A stretch of 64,000 nucleotides of DNA. It comes from DASZVB01 sp036272055 (lineage in GTDB: Bacteria; Myxococcota_A; Polyangia; Polyangiales; Polyangiaceae). The first letter of the stretch is position 1, and the number at the start of each line of letters is the position of its first letter. The stretch covers positions 1-64,000 of the forward strand of contig DATAZL010000116.1 of the NCBI GenBank assembly GCA_036272055.1, given 5' to 3'. The position numbers were made by a program, and so were the translations under genes. The notes under the pieces are model-generated. The model saw only the letters and a program-made list of their open reading frames with translations, ran no database searches and was not told the DNA's origin. Shown here one piece after another: positions 7,868 through 17,297 of the stretch.

Positions 7868-8871
7868 GCGACCCGAAGACGCCGCCAGGGCCGCTCCTCA
7901 CGGTTGAGGATCTGCACACCGAGTACCGCGTGGAGAGCCGTGTCGTGCGCGCGGTGACGGAGGTGTCGTTCGCAGTAGCCCGCGGCGAGATCGTCGGCCT
8001 GGTCGGCGAATCCGGCTCCGGCAAGAGCGCGACCGGGCTCTCCATCCTGCGGCTCTTGCCGCCCGAGGGACGCATCGTGCGCGGACGCGTACTGCTCGAC
8101 GGAACGGATCTCACGAAGCTTCCCGACGCGGAGATGCGCCGCGTCCGCGGTGGCCGCGTCGCAATGATCTTCCAGGATCCGATGACGTCCCTGAATCCGT
8201 ACCTTCGTATCGAGGAGCAGCTCGCGGAGGTCGGGGTGCTCCACCTCGGTCTGTCGCAGAAGGACGCCATCGACCAGGCCGTCGCGCTCCTCGATCGCGT
8301 CGGGATCCCCGACGCGCGCCGCCGGGCCCGCGGCTACCCGCACGAGATGTCCGGTGGCATGCGCCAGCGCGCGATGATCGCGATGGCGCTCCTCGGTAAG
8401 CCCGAGCTGCTCATCGCCGACGAACCGACCACCGCCCTGGACGTGACGATCCAGGCGCAGATCCTCGAGTTGCTCCGTGAGCTCGTGCAGGAGCGCGGCC
8501 TCTCGGTCATCCTGGTGACACACGATCTCGGCGTGATCGCCGAGGTGGCGGACCGCGTGCTCGTCATGTACGCGGGCCGCATCGTCGAGACCGGTTCGGC
8601 GCGCGATGTCCTTGCGCGGCCCGAGCATCCGTACACGACGGCGCTCCTCCGCAGTGTGCCGCAGCTCGATCAGCGGGCAGGGCGGCTCGAGAGCATCCAG
8701 GGTATGCCGCCTCGGCTCGATCAGGGGCTCTTCACGGAGTGCACCTTCGCGCCGCGCTGCCGGCTCGTCCGCGACGCTTGCCGGACCGCGGAGCCGCCGC
8801 TCGCGCCGGCCGTCGCAGGGAGCCCGCGACTCCGCCGCTGTATCCTCTCTCCCGACGAGGTCGCGAAATGA
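7864..8871 (+). CDS. oppD: Peptide ABC transporter ATP-binding protein (OppD type)
   Basis: A 335-residue ATPase. Walker A is GESGSGKSA, the signature is SGGMRQRA, and Walker B is LLIADEPTTALDVT, followed by the switch His in THDLGVIAEVADRV. The C-terminal OppD/F extension carries cysteines (CTFAPRCRLVRDAC ... RRC) like those known to bind an Fe-S cluster in some DppD/OppD proteins. It energises the OppBC channel together with the OppF-like subunit whose gene overlaps its end by 4 bp. Confidence 0.93.
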   Translation: MSDPKTPPGPLLTVEDLHTEYRVESRVVRAVTEVSFAVARGEIVGLVGESGSGKSATGLSILRLLPPEGRIVRGRVLLDGTDLTKLPDAEMRRVRGGRVAMIFQDPMTSLNPYLRIEEQLAEVGVLHLGLSQKDAIDQAVALLDRVGIPDARRRARGYPHEMSGGMRQRAMIAMALLGKPELLIADEPTTALDVTIQAQILELLRELVQERGLSVILVTHDLGVIAEVADRVLVMYAGRIVETGSARDVLARPEHPYTTALLRSVPQLDQRAGRLESIQGMPPRLDQGLFTECTFAPRCRLVRDACRTAEPPLAPAVAGSPRLRRCILSPDEVAK

Positions 8872-9845
8872 CGGACACGCTGCTCGACGTCACGGAGCTG
8901 TCCGTGCATTTCCCGGCGGTGCCGCTCCCGGTGCGCGCCGTCGACGGCGTGAGCTTCGCAATTCATCGCGGCGAGACGCTCGCCCTGGTCGGCGAATCGG
9001 GCTGCGGCAAATCGACGATCGCGCGCGCCATCATGGGCCTCGTCCCGAAGACGGCGGGCGACATCCGCTTCGACGGCACCTCCATGCCGCCCCTCGGCGA
9101 GCCCGCGCGCCGTCCGCTCCTGTCGCGCCTCCAGATGATCTTCCAGGATCCGGACGCGAGCTTGAACCCGCGCCTCACGATCCTGTCGTCGGTCGCCGAG
9201 CCCGTCGAGATCACGGAGCCCAAAGTTCCCCGCGCCGAACGTGAAGCGCGCGTGCTCGCGCTCATGAGCGACGTGGGCCTCGATCCGACGCTCGCCGGCC
9301 GTTACCCGCACGAGCTCTCGGGCGGCCAGCGGCAGCGGGTCTGCATCGCGCGCGCTCTCGCGGTCAGGCCGGAGCTCCTCGTGTGCGACGAGGCGGTGTC
9401 CGCCCTCGACGTCTCGATCCAGGCCCAGATCCTGAATCTGCTCGTCGATCTCCGCGAGCGCTACAATCTGTCGTACCTGTTCATCACGCACGATCTCCGC
9501 GTCGTGCGGCATCTGGCAACCCGGGTTGCCGTGATGTACCTCGGGCAGATCGTCGAGCTCGGCCCGACCGACGCGCTCTTCGACGCGCCCCGTCACCCGT
9601 ACACGCGGGCGCTGCTCGCCGCCGTGCCGTCCCTCACGAAGGCCAAGGTCGCCGCCGCTGCGCGCGCGCGCGGAGAGATCCCCTCGCCCTCGAACCCGCC
9701 CAGCGGTTGCCGCTTCCATACTCGCTGTCCGGAGGTCTTCGACCGCTGTCCGCGGGAAGAACCGGCCTTCTTCGTGCTTCCCGAAGCGCGGCGCTGCCGC
9801 TGTTTCCTCGTCGAATCGGAGCGAACGACCGCCGCGGAGCCTTGA
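8868..9845 (+). CDS. oppF: Peptide ABC transporter ATP-binding protein (OppF type)
   Basis: A 325-residue ATPase starting at ATG 8868 (MTDTLLDVTELSVHF), which overlaps the oppD stop. Motifs are Walker A GESGCGKST, signature SGGQRQRVCIARAL, and LLVCDEAVSALDVSIQ, the CDEAVSALD form that separates OppF from OppD. The C-terminal extension again has Cys-rich CRFHTRCPEVFDRC. The frame is open further upstream to 8739, but that part overlaps oppD. Last gene of the transporter operon; the copper ATPase begins 39 bp later. Confidence 0.92.
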   Translation: MTDTLLDVTELSVHFPAVPLPVRAVDGVSFAIHRGETLALVGESGCGKSTIARAIMGLVPKTAGDIRFDGTSMPPLGEPARRPLLSRLQMIFQDPDASLNPRLTILSSVAEPVEITEPKVPRAEREARVLALMSDVGLDPTLAGRYPHELSGGQRQRVCIARALAVRPELLVCDEAVSALDVSIQAQILNLLVDLRERYNLSYLFITHDLRVVRHLATRVAVMYLGQIVELGPTDALFDAPRHPYTRALLAAVPSLTKAKVAAAARARGEIPSPSNPPSGCRFHTRCPEVFDRCPREEPAFFVLPEARRCRCFLVESERTTAAEP

Positions 9846-9884
9846 GGAACCGCGCCGCGTGATTACGTAGAGAAGGTTCCGACG

Positions 9885-12206
9885 ATGACCGCGAGCCCTC
9901 CACTGCCACCGGGTGCGCGGCGCGATCCGGTCTGCGGCATGACCGTCCGCTCCGAGCCGCCCCCCGAGAAGCGCGCCGAGCACCAGGGCGCGACGTACTG
10001 GTTCTGCGGCGCCGGCTGCCAGAAAAAGTTCGTCGCCGAGCCAGGGAGATTCTCGAATCCCTCGCCGTCGAAGCCGTCGGCGGTCGTCACGGACGACCGG
10101 ACCTACACGTGCCCGATGCACCCCGAGGTGAAGCACCGCGGACCGGGCTCGTGCCCCCGCTGCGGCATGGCCCTCGAGCCCGAAGAGCTCACGGGAGAAG
10201 AAGGGCCGAACCCCGAGCTCGTCGACTTTTCACGACGTCTCCTCGTGAGCGCCGTGCTCACGGTCCCGCTCCTCGCGATCGCGATGGGCCACATGGTCGC
10301 GCCCTCGGTGTTCTCCGCTCTGTCTCCCACGACGAGGAACTTCGTCGAACTCGCGCTGTCGGCACCGGTCGTCGGGTGGGGCGGCGCTCCGTTCTTCGTG
10401 CGCGGCTGGCAATCCGTCGTCTCCCGCAGCCTGAACATGTTCACGCTGATCGCGCTCGGCACCGGCGCAGCCTTCGGCTTCAGTCTCCTCGCGACGCTGT
10501 TCCCCGCCGCCCTGCCCGACGCGATGACGATGCACGGCGCGCCGCCGGTGTACTTCGAGTCCGCCGCCGTGATCACGACGCTGGTGCTGCTCGGCCAGGT
10601 GCTCGAGCTCCGCGCCCGTAGCGCGACGAGCGGCGCGCTCCGGGCGCTCCTCCGTCTGTCGCCGAAGCACGCGCGCCGCGTCGAGCCCGACGGCACCGAG
10701 CGCGACGTACCGCTCGCCGACGTGCACCCCGGCGACCGGCTCCGCGTGCGCCCCGGCGAGCGGGTGCCGGTCGACGGCATCGTCACCGACGGCAAGAGCA
10801 GCGTCGACGAGTCGATGCTCACCGGAGAGCCGCTCCCCGTCGAGAAGAACCCCGGCGATCACGTGACCGGCGGCACCCTGAACGAGCGAGGCGGCTTCGT
10901 GATGCGCGCCGAGCACGTCGGGAGCGCAACCCTGCTCGCGCAGATCGTGCGCCTCGTCGGAGAGGCACAGCGGAGCCGCGCGCCGATCCAGCGTCTCGCC
11001 GACGTCGTCGCGTCGTGGTTCGTCCCGGCGGTCATCGCGAGCGCCATCGTGACGGCCGTCGTCTGGGGCGTCCTCGGGCCGGAGCCGCGCCTCGCGTACG
11101 CGCTCGTGAACGCCGTCGCGGTGCTCATCATCGCCTGTCCCTGCGCGCTCGGGCTCGCCACGCCGATGTCGGTCATGGTCGCCACCGGTCGGGGCGCGCA
11201 CGCGGGCGTCCTCCTGAAGAACGCCGAGGCGCTCGAGCGAATGGAGAAGGTGACCGCCCTCGTCGTCGACAAGACCGGCACCCTGACGGAGGGCAAGCCG
11301 CGGCTCGTGTCCGTCCTCGCTGCGGCGGGTTTCACGGAGACGGACGTCGTCGCGCTCGGCGCCGGACTCGAGCAGGGCAGCGAGCACCCGCTCGCGTCCG
11401 CGATCGCAACGGGCGCCGCGGACCGCGGCGTGCGGGCAACGGCAGTGACGCGGTTCGCGTCCGTCCCCGGCCAGGGTGTGACCGGCGAGGTGGACGGACA
11501 GCGCGTCGTCCTCGGCAACGCCGCGCTGCTCCGGACGGAGAACGTCGATCCCACGCCGCTCGAGGCGCACGCCGCGTCGCTCCGTGCGGAGGGACAGACG
11601 GTGGTCTTCGCCGCGAGAGACGGCCGGCTCGCGGGCGCACTCGGCGTCGCCGACACGCTCAAGGAATTCACGCGCGAGGCGCTCGACGCACTCCGTGCCG
11701 ACGGGCTCCGCGTCGTCATGCTGAGTGGCGACGCGCGCGCGACGGCAGAAGCCGTCGGCCGCGAGCTCGGCCTCACCGAGGTGATCGCCGGTGTCGCGCC
11801 GTCGGAAAAGGCCGACCACGTGAAGCGACTTCAGGCGGAAGGCCTCGTCGTGGCGATGGCGGGAGACGGCGTCAACGACGCGCCCGCGCTCGCGCAGGCC
11901 GACGTGGGCATCGCCATGGGCGCCGGCACCGACGTCGCCATCCAGAGCGCCCAGGTGACGCTGGTGTCCGGTGATCTGCGCGGCATCGTGCGCGTCCGCC
12001 GGCTCTCGCGCGCGACGATGCGAAACATCCGGCAGAACCTGCTCTGGGCGTTCGCCTACAACGTCCTCGGCGTCCCCATCGCTGCGGGATTGCTCTACCC
12101 GTTCTCCGGCGTGCTCCTGTCACCGGCGCTCGCGAGCGCCGCGATGAGCCTCAGCTCGGTCAGCGTCATCGCGAACGCACTCCGTCTGCGCCGCGTCCGG
12201 CTCTGA
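9885..12206 (+). CDS. copA: Copper-translocating P1B-type ATPase with YHS and heavy-metal-binding N-terminus
   Basis: A 773-residue inner-membrane pump. Order: a YHS-like domain (residues about 12-56, DPVCGMTV ... YWFCGAGCQKKF), a heavy-metal-binding domain (about 74-98, YTCPMHPEV ... CPRCGMAL), then the P-type core. Core motifs are TGEPLPVEK, the transmembrane CPC in IACPCALGLATP (about residue 420), the phosphorylated Asp in DKTGTLTEG (about 462), SEHPLA, and GDGVNDAPAL. Membrane-end signatures FAYN and MSLSS are those of Cu(+) exporters. There is no classical GMTCxxC HMA domain; the YHS/HMBD pair replaces it, as in SilP-like pumps. It may be read from the opp operon 39 bp upstream or from its own promoter. 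Confidence 0.93.
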   Translation: MTASPPLPPGARRDPVCGMTVRSEPPPEKRAEHQGATYWFCGAGCQKKFVAEPGRFSNPSPSKPSAVVTDDRTYTCPMHPEVKHRGPGSCPRCGMALEPEELTGEEGPNPELVDFSRRLLVSAVLTVPLLAIAMGHMVAPSVFSALSPTTRNFVELALSAPVVGWGGAPFFVRGWQSVVSRSLNMFTLIALGTGAAFGFSLLATLFPAALPDAMTMHGAPPVYFESAAVITTLVLLGQVLELRARSATSGALRALLRLSPKHARRVEPDGTERDVPLADVHPGDRLRVRPGERVPVDGIVTDGKSSVDESMLTGEPLPVEKNPGDHVTGGTLNERGGFVMRAEHVGSATLLAQIVRLVGEAQRSRAPIQRLADVVASWFVPAVIASAIVTAVVWGVLGPEPRLAYALVNAVAVLIIACPCALGLATPMSVMVATGRGAHAGVLLKNAEALERMEKVTALVVDKTGTLTEGKPRLVSVLAAAGFTETDVVALGAGLEQGSEHPLASAIATGAADRGVRATAVTRFASVPGQGVTGEVDGQRVVLGNAALLRTENVDPTPLEAHAASLRAEGQTVVFAARDGRLAGALGVADTLKEFTREALDALRADGLRVVMLSGDARATAEAVGRELGLTEVIAGVAPSEKADHVKRLQAEGLVVAMAGDGVNDAPALAQADVGIAMGAGTDVAIQSAQVTLVSGDLRGIVRVRRLSRATMRNIRQNLLWAFAYNVLGVPIAAGLLYPFSGVLLSPALASAAMSLSSVSVIANALRLRRVRL

Positions 12207-12345
12207 CGTCCTTCGACGCAGTGACGCCTGAAGCGCTCACGTTTCACGACACGGCGCTCAGGTGGACGGCCCGCGCGCGGCCGACTAAATTGGTTCCATC
12301 GACGCTAACCGTCGTCCCCGAGGCATCAAAGATGCGGAACTACGC

Positions 12346-12425
12346 GAGCGCAGCGAGCCCGCCGAAGGCGGCGGGGGGAGCAGTTCGCCGAAGGCGAAGC
12401 TGCGGGGGCCTAAGGGCCCCCTTTT
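12346..12425 (+). repeat. Interspersed repeat element, copy C, with terminator-like hairpin
   Basis: The repeat unit occupies 12346-12403 (58 bp, one small variation GCCGAAGGCGGC). It runs into GGGGGCC-TAAG-GGCCCCC (12404-12421) followed by TTTT. This is the best-formed intrinsic terminator of the three copies. It lies about 200 bp after the copper ATPase and 16 bp before the pseudokinase start, so it could end the upstream transcript or attenuate the downstream one. Confidence 0.8.
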
Positions 12426-12441
12426 CTAGTAGTGGATTTCA

Positions 12442-15228
12442 ATGACCATTGCCCGGGCGAAGGCGCCGAAACAGGTCGGCCGGTATCAGCTCGTTCACGA
12501 GCTCGCACCGAGCTACCTGGGCCCGCTCTGGGCCGCGCGCATCGACGGCGGTGACACGCTCGCGCTGCTCCGCCTGGTCTCGCTGGTACGGCTCGAGGCC
12601 GACACGCGGGTGCGTCTCCTCGAGGCGGCGTGGCAAGCGATGGAGGTGCGTGACGATCGCGTCGCGCCGGTCACCGATGTCGTCGCCAGCGACGGCGAGC
12701 TCTCCGTCGTCTGCGAGTACGCCGAGGGCATCGCCCTGCGCGCGGCGCTGAGCCTCGCCAGCGTGAAGCGAAAGCCGATGCCGGTCGCGGTCGCGCTCCG
12801 TTTCATCGTGGACCTCACCGACGGCGCGCTCGCCCTTCACCGCGCGATGGCCGAGCTCGGAGACGAGGCGGTGCCGCTCTTCGGCGGTCTCTCCGTCGAC
12901 AGCGTGCTCATCGGCGTGGACGGCCGCGCGTCCGTCCTCGACGCGTCCATCGCGAGCGCCGCGAGCAGCGTCGAGTCTCTGGGCGGCAGCCCGGAGCGCG
13001 TCGCCTACGCCGCGCCAGAGCAAGTCGGAGGCACCGGCGCGATCGACGCGCGGACGGACGTGTTCTCCCTCGGCATTCTCGCCTGGGAGATGCTCTCGAA
13101 CCGACGTCTCTTCGTCGGGTCGGACAGGGCCGTTGCCCAGAAGGTCCTCGCCGCGAAGATCCCCAAGCTCGAGGACGCGTCGCGGAAGGGGAACCTCGAG
13201 GTGCCGAAGGCGCTGAACGCCACGGTGCTGCGAGCCCTCTCGCTCGATCCCGCCGCGCGCTTCGAGTCGATGGAGGCCTTTCGAGCCGCGCTCGACGCGA
13301 CCGGCGTCGCTCCTGCCGCTCCGGAAGAAGCGGCCACCTACGTTGCCATGATCGCCGAGGGCTCACTCTCACGGACCCGCGACGCGCTTTCGCCGCCCTC
13401 CAACAAGCCGCGCACGTCGGTGGCGGCCCCGCCCCGAGCCCGCGTCGACGCGGCGCCGACCCTCCACCCCGGCGCCGAACCTCGCCCGAGCCTCCCCACG
13501 ACGCGCGCCGACACCGACGCCAACGCGAAACCGCCCAGGATCGCGCGCCCCGCTACCTTCCGTCCGGGCGCCGACCCGAAGCCCCTGGCGCGCCCGGGCG
13601 TCGAGCCCAGAGCCGTCGCGCGTCCGAGCCTCGAGCCCAGAGCCGTGACGCGTCCGAGCCTCGAGCCCAGAGCCGTGGCGCGTCCGAGCCTCGACCCGAT
13701 GCCCGCTGCACGTCCGAGTGTCGAGCCGAAGGCCGTGACGACGAGCGAGCGCGTGAGCATCGGACCGAAGGCGGATACCGGCTGGCGCGCGCTCGAGGCA
13801 CCGCCGTCGAGCGTCCGCTCGGTGCCGCCGGCGAACGTGCGTCCTCGACAGATCACGATGATCGGCCTGCCGCCCCCTGCCGGCCTTCGTCCCGAAGCGA
13901 CGCCGCCCGCAGCGCCCGCCGCAGTGACGGCACCCGCAACGGCGACGGCACCCGCAGCCGCGACGGCATCTGCGCCGGTGTCCGAAGCGCCACCGTCCGA
14001 CGACGGGAGCGACGAACCGACCCAGCAATATTCGCGCGAGCATTTGCGGCAGCTTACGGATTTCCGCAACAACTCGCCGTCGACGCGTCCGCCGGAGCCG
14101 GCGTCCAGGCCGGTGCAGCCCCCGCCGGAGTCCGTCGAGCCACCGACGCGGACGATGTCGCCCCCGACGCGCGCCCCCGATCAGACGCCGTTCGGTCCTC
14201 CGGTGACGCTCGAGACGCCCCTCGCGCCGCAAGCAGTCGCGCCGGCGCAGAAGCCGTCGCGCGCGAGCGAGGTGCCGCTGCCTCGTCTCGTGTCGCTGGC
14301 GCCGACACCGCGACCGCTCTCCGAGCTGCACACCGAGCGGCCACCGCCGCCGGAACCGGAACCTACGCCGCCGACGCCGCACATGGCGCCGTCGGCAGAG
14401 GACATCGCTCGCAACGCCGAGGTCGCGCGCGCCTTCGACCACGCGACGAGCTCGCCGCTCGCCGGCAAATTCGCGGCACGTGGCGATCGCGTGGAAGCGA
14501 CGCTGCCCCCTGCAGACGCCGACGTCGCGCCGGTGAGAGTCGCGCCCGCTCCGCCGCCGGCGCGCATGAACCGTCCGCCCACGAATCCTGTCGTCTCACC
14601 GTTCGGCGCGACGCAAACGGCGCCGTTCGGCGCGCCGCCGTCGCCTCTCGTGACGCCATCGGCCGCGCCCCAGAGTCCGCCAGTGCCGTCGCTGTCGCCC
14701 GCGCGAGGCGGCGAGCAACCCGTGTTTTCCCGGCCGCCGGCCGCGGCGTCCGCGTCGTACTTTCCGTCGCAGGTCGCGCCGCCGATAATCCACGATCCGC
14801 GCGCGAACCGCGCGCCGGCGACCGCGTCACGCGGGGTTCCGCAGTTCACTCGCGGTGTGCTGCTCGGCGTGCTGGTGAGCCTCGGCCTCGTCGTGACGAG
14901 CGCCGCGATCGCGCTCTTCTTCATGAATCGCCACGAGGAGAAGAGCGACGCGCGTGCGGCGTCGGGAAGGGAGCACGGCAAGCCCCGAGCCGACAGTCTC
15001 GCGCCGCACCGGGCGAACGCGGCACCGGCCGCGAGCGCCGCCACCGACGACGGTGCGGAGACGACCGCGGACGACGAGGCCACCGACGACTCGCCGTCCT
15101 CGAGCACGACGTCGCACGCATCGACCCCGCAGCGCGCCGTCAACCGCGCGCCCCGGAGCACGCATCCGTCGCACACCACGAAGAAGGCCGCGAAGAAGCA
15201 CGGCCACTTCGTCCCCGACGACATCTGA
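12442..15228 (+). CDS. Membrane-anchored Ser/Thr pseudokinase with Pro-rich repeats
   Basis: A 928-residue protein. Residues about 14-290 have the protein kinase fold, judged from the APE motif at 191-193 and the following DARTDVFSLGILAWEML helix. However, the glycine loop is degraded (ELAPSYLGPLW), the VAIK lysine is Leu43, HRD is FGG (147-149), and the catalytic-loop Lys and Asn are Ser151 and Ser154. Only the Asp of DFG survives (DAS, 167-169). Catalysis is therefore unlikely. A long Ala/Pro-rich linker includes six 10-residue repeats (373-432). One membrane span lies at about 805-827, followed by a roughly 100-residue charged extracytoplasmic tail. Start ATG 12442 follows repeat copy C. 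Probably a scaffold or regulator; partner unknown. Confidence 0.85.
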   Translation: MTIARAKAPKQVGRYQLVHELAPSYLGPLWAARIDGGDTLALLRLVSLVRLEADTRVRLLEAAWQAMEVRDDRVAPVTDVVASDGELSVVCEYAEGIALRAALSLASVKRKPMPVAVALRFIVDLTDGALALHRAMAELGDEAVPLFGGLSVDSVLIGVDGRASVLDASIASAASSVESLGGSPERVAYAAPEQVGGTGAIDARTDVFSLGILAWEMLSNRRLFVGSDRAVAQKVLAAKIPKLEDASRKGNLEVPKALNATVLRALSLDPAARFESMEAFRAALDATGVAPAAPEEAATYVAMIAEGSLSRTRDALSPPSNKPRTSVAAPPRARVDAAPTLHPGAEPRPSLPTTRADTDANAKPPRIARPATFRPGADPKPLARPGVEPRAVARPSLEPRAVTRPSLEPRAVARPSLDPMPAARPSVEPKAVTTSERVSIGPKADTGWRALEAPPSSVRSVPPANVRPRQITMIGLPPPAGLRPEATPPAAPAAVTAPATATAPAAATASAPVSEAPPSDDGSDEPTQQYSREHLRQLTDFRNNSPSTRPPEPASRPVQPPPESVEPPTRTMSPPTRAPDQTPFGPPVTLETPLAPQAVAPAQKPSRASEVPLPRLVSLAPTPRPLSELHTERPPPPEPEPTPPTPHMAPSAEDIARNAEVARAFDHATSSPLAGKFAARGDRVEATLPPADADVAPVRVAPAPPPARMNRPPTNPVVSPFGATQTAPFGAPPSPLVTPSAAPQSPPVPSLSPARGGEQPVFSRPPAAASASYFPSQVAPPIIHDPRANRAPATASRGVPQFTRGVLLGVLVSLGLVVTSAAIALFFMNRHEEKSDARAASGREHGKPRADSLAPHRANAAPAASAATDDGAETTADDEATDDSPSSSTTSHASTPQRAVNRAPRSTHPSHTTKKAAKKHGHFVPDDI
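13558..13737 (+). repeat. In-frame 30-bp tandem repeat, six copies
   Basis: Six consecutive 30-bp units encode ten-residue repeats of the form ARPSLEPRAV within the pseudokinase linker. Units 2 to 4 are nearly identical and the outer ones have diverged, which suggests recent expansion from the centre. Confidence 0.85.
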
Positions 15229-15310
15229 GCGGCCCGGACGGCGCTCGATTCGCGCCCGCGCGCGGTTCGCTCGTGGACCGCGCGCCTCCGTGCACGTGTA
15301 CACTGGCGCG

Positions 15311-16027
15311 ATGAATACGGTCGCAAGATTTCAGCCGCGGACGAGCTCGCTGACGACCCTCGTTCTCTATGCGTCGTTACAGGCGGCGGCCTGCGGCGGC
15401 TCCGAGCCCGCTCCGAGCGCGCCACAGGCATCGGCGTCGCCTCCCGTCGAAGCCGCGCCGGCCGAGACGGCTTCTGCCACACCCTTGACGGCGCCGAGCG
15501 CCGACGCGCCGGCCGAGGCGGCAGCCGAGCCCGACGAGAAACCCGCGGCCGCTCAGGCGGCGCCCCCCGGCGGGAAGAGCATCACGTACCGCATGACGCC
15601 GATGGGTCTCGTCGCGGACGTCGATGGCGTACAGCTCGAGCCGCGCGCCGAACCGCTGAAACTCGGTGGCGGCTGGGGCGTCAAGCTGACGGTGAAGGCG
15701 AAGGCCATCGACGATCGCGAGCACAAGCTGCAGAGCCCGTCCCAGGGCCCGCTCATGGTCGCGGAAGAAATCGACCGCGGCGGGAAAAAGGAACTCGTAC
15801 CCGACGCGCGCGACGGCGACGGCGAGATGACCCTCGAGAAGACGAGCACACCGCTCGTTCGCGAGCTGAAGAAGCCGATCGTCTCCGGCCAGTCGCTGAC
15901 GCTCTACGTAGGGCTCTGGGGACTCGGCACTGGCGTCGATGATCGGAAGCCGATCAAGAAGCTCTTTGTCGTGAAGATGGTCGCGGGCTCGCACAAGCCG
16001 CAGCCCGTCGTCAGCGCGCCGGAGTGA
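15311..16027 (+). CDS. Lipoprotein of unknown function
   Basis: A 238-residue protein from ATG 15311. The N-terminal signal MNTVARFQPRTSS...LYASLQAAAC ends in a plausible lipobox (AAAC, Cys28), then comes an Ala/Pro/Glu-rich linker to about residue 85. The C-terminal 150 residues form a soluble domain beginning SITYRMTPMGLVADVDGVQL, with alternating hydrophobic residues suggesting beta structure. The frame is open upstream to 14954 but overlaps the pseudokinase gene, so the ATG with a signal peptide is preferred. It follows the pseudokinase by 82 bp on the same strand. No family recognised. Confidence 0.75.
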   Translation: MNTVARFQPRTSSLTTLVLYASLQAAACGGSEPAPSAPQASASPPVEAAPAETASATPLTAPSADAPAEAAAEPDEKPAAAQAAPPGGKSITYRMTPMGLVADVDGVQLEPRAEPLKLGGGWGVKLTVKAKAIDDREHKLQSPSQGPLMVAEEIDRGGKKELVPDARDGDGEMTLEKTSTPLVRELKKPIVSGQSLTLYVGLWGLGTGVDDRKPIKKLFVVKMVAGSHKPQPVVSAPE

Positions 16028-16253
16028 GTACCGGCCAGTTCGCTTGTGGTGCTCCTGCAAAACGCGAGTGTCACTGAGTGCACTCTGTGGCCACGGCGCT
16101 CACGAGCGAACGGCCGCGAGCGCCACGGATCACCGTGAACTTCGAGGGTGCGGAGAAGCCTCGAATTCGCTACATCTGAGTCGCGGGGCTCGACGCTGAT
16201 CGGGACCATCGTTCTCGAGAAGCGCGCTCTCCTCGCGGAAAGGGTGAGCCGTC

Positions 16254-17279
16254 ATGAGTTCGAAATCGACGAGGCTACTCGGTCGCTCGGTGTACCTCTG
16301 TCCGTTTTTTTTGCTGGCCTGCTCGGCGACCGGCAATCAATCACACGGCATCACCGATCAGGACGTCCTCGGCGGCGCGAGCGGTGCGGCAACCTCGATG
16401 GCCGGATCATCGGGCCTCGGTGGCGCGACGGGCTCCGGCGCCACCGGCATCGGCGCGACCGGCGCGATGGAAGCACCTGGCGCGACCAGTCCGCCTCCGA
16501 TCATCACGCCGCTCCCCGGCGCGCCGATGGACCCCGGCAAGTGCTCGGTGGATCAGAACATCCTCTTTCTCATCGATCGCAGCGGAAGCATGCAATGCAA
16601 TCCGCCGCCCACGACCGATTCGGCGACGTGCGAGTTCTTTCCGAGGACCGCCGATACGACGATGCCGACCAAGCTACAGATCGTGGAGACGGCGCTCTCG
16701 ACGGCGTTCGACCAGCTCCTGCCGACGATGGCCGGTCAGCCGGCGACGCGTGCAGGCATGGCCGTCCTCAGCACCGACGACGTGTGCGGCACCACGACCA
16801 TGCCGCTCGTCCCCGTCACCGACGTCTCGCAGCCGTTCCTCGACCAGATGCGCATGGCGATGAACGGCCTCGTGCCGAACGGCACGACCCCCATCGTGAA
16901 CGCCGTCACGAGCGCCTATCAGTATTTCCAGATGAACGCCGCGGCGCTGCCGGGGAACAAGCACGTGATCCTCGTGACCGATGGTGCGGACACCTGTACC
17001 AATCAGAGCGGCATCCAGAACCTCATCGACACCGTTGCCCCGCAAGCGCTCTCGATGGGCGTGAACACGTGGGTCATCGGCGCTCCCGGGAGCGAGGGCG
17101 CGCGATCGATGCTGTCTCACCTCGCGAAAGCGGGCGGCACCGCGCGGGCGAACTGCGACGTCGGGACGACCCCGACGACCGGCAATTGCCACTTCGACAT
17201 GACGCAGGGAGATTTCGCGACGTCGTTCAAGATGGCGCTCGCGACGATCCTGAGCGCCGTCGAGTGCGGCATCCGCTGA
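16254..17279 (+). CDS. VWA-domain lipoprotein
   Basis: A 341-residue protein from ATG 16254. A signal peptide ends in FLLAC (Cys23) and is followed by a Gly/Thr-rich stalk to about residue 95. The rest is a von Willebrand A domain: the MIDAS motif DRSGSM (Asp108, Ser110, Ser112) follows the strand NILFLI, and a later acidic loop VTDGADTC matches the third MIDAS segment. Several cysteines in the domain suggest disulfides outside the cytoplasm. VWA lipoproteins usually mediate metal-dependent protein binding at the cell surface. Its stop is 18 bp from the convergent histidine kinase gene, with no strong terminator between them. Confidence 0.88.
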   Translation: MSSKSTRLLGRSVYLCPFFLLACSATGNQSHGITDQDVLGGASGAATSMAGSSGLGGATGSGATGIGATGAMEAPGATSPPPIITPLPGAPMDPGKCSVDQNILFLIDRSGSMQCNPPPTTDSATCEFFPRTADTTMPTKLQIVETALSTAFDQLLPTMAGQPATRAGMAVLSTDDVCGTTTMPLVPVTDVSQPFLDQMRMAMNGLVPNGTTPIVNAVTSAYQYFQMNAAALPGNKHVILVTDGADTCTNQSGIQNLIDTVAPQALSMGVNTWVIGAPGSEGARSMLSHLAKAGGTARANCDVGTTPTTGNCHFDMTQGDFATSFKMALATILSAVECGIR

Positions 17280-17297
17280 AAGGCGTTGAACGCGCCC

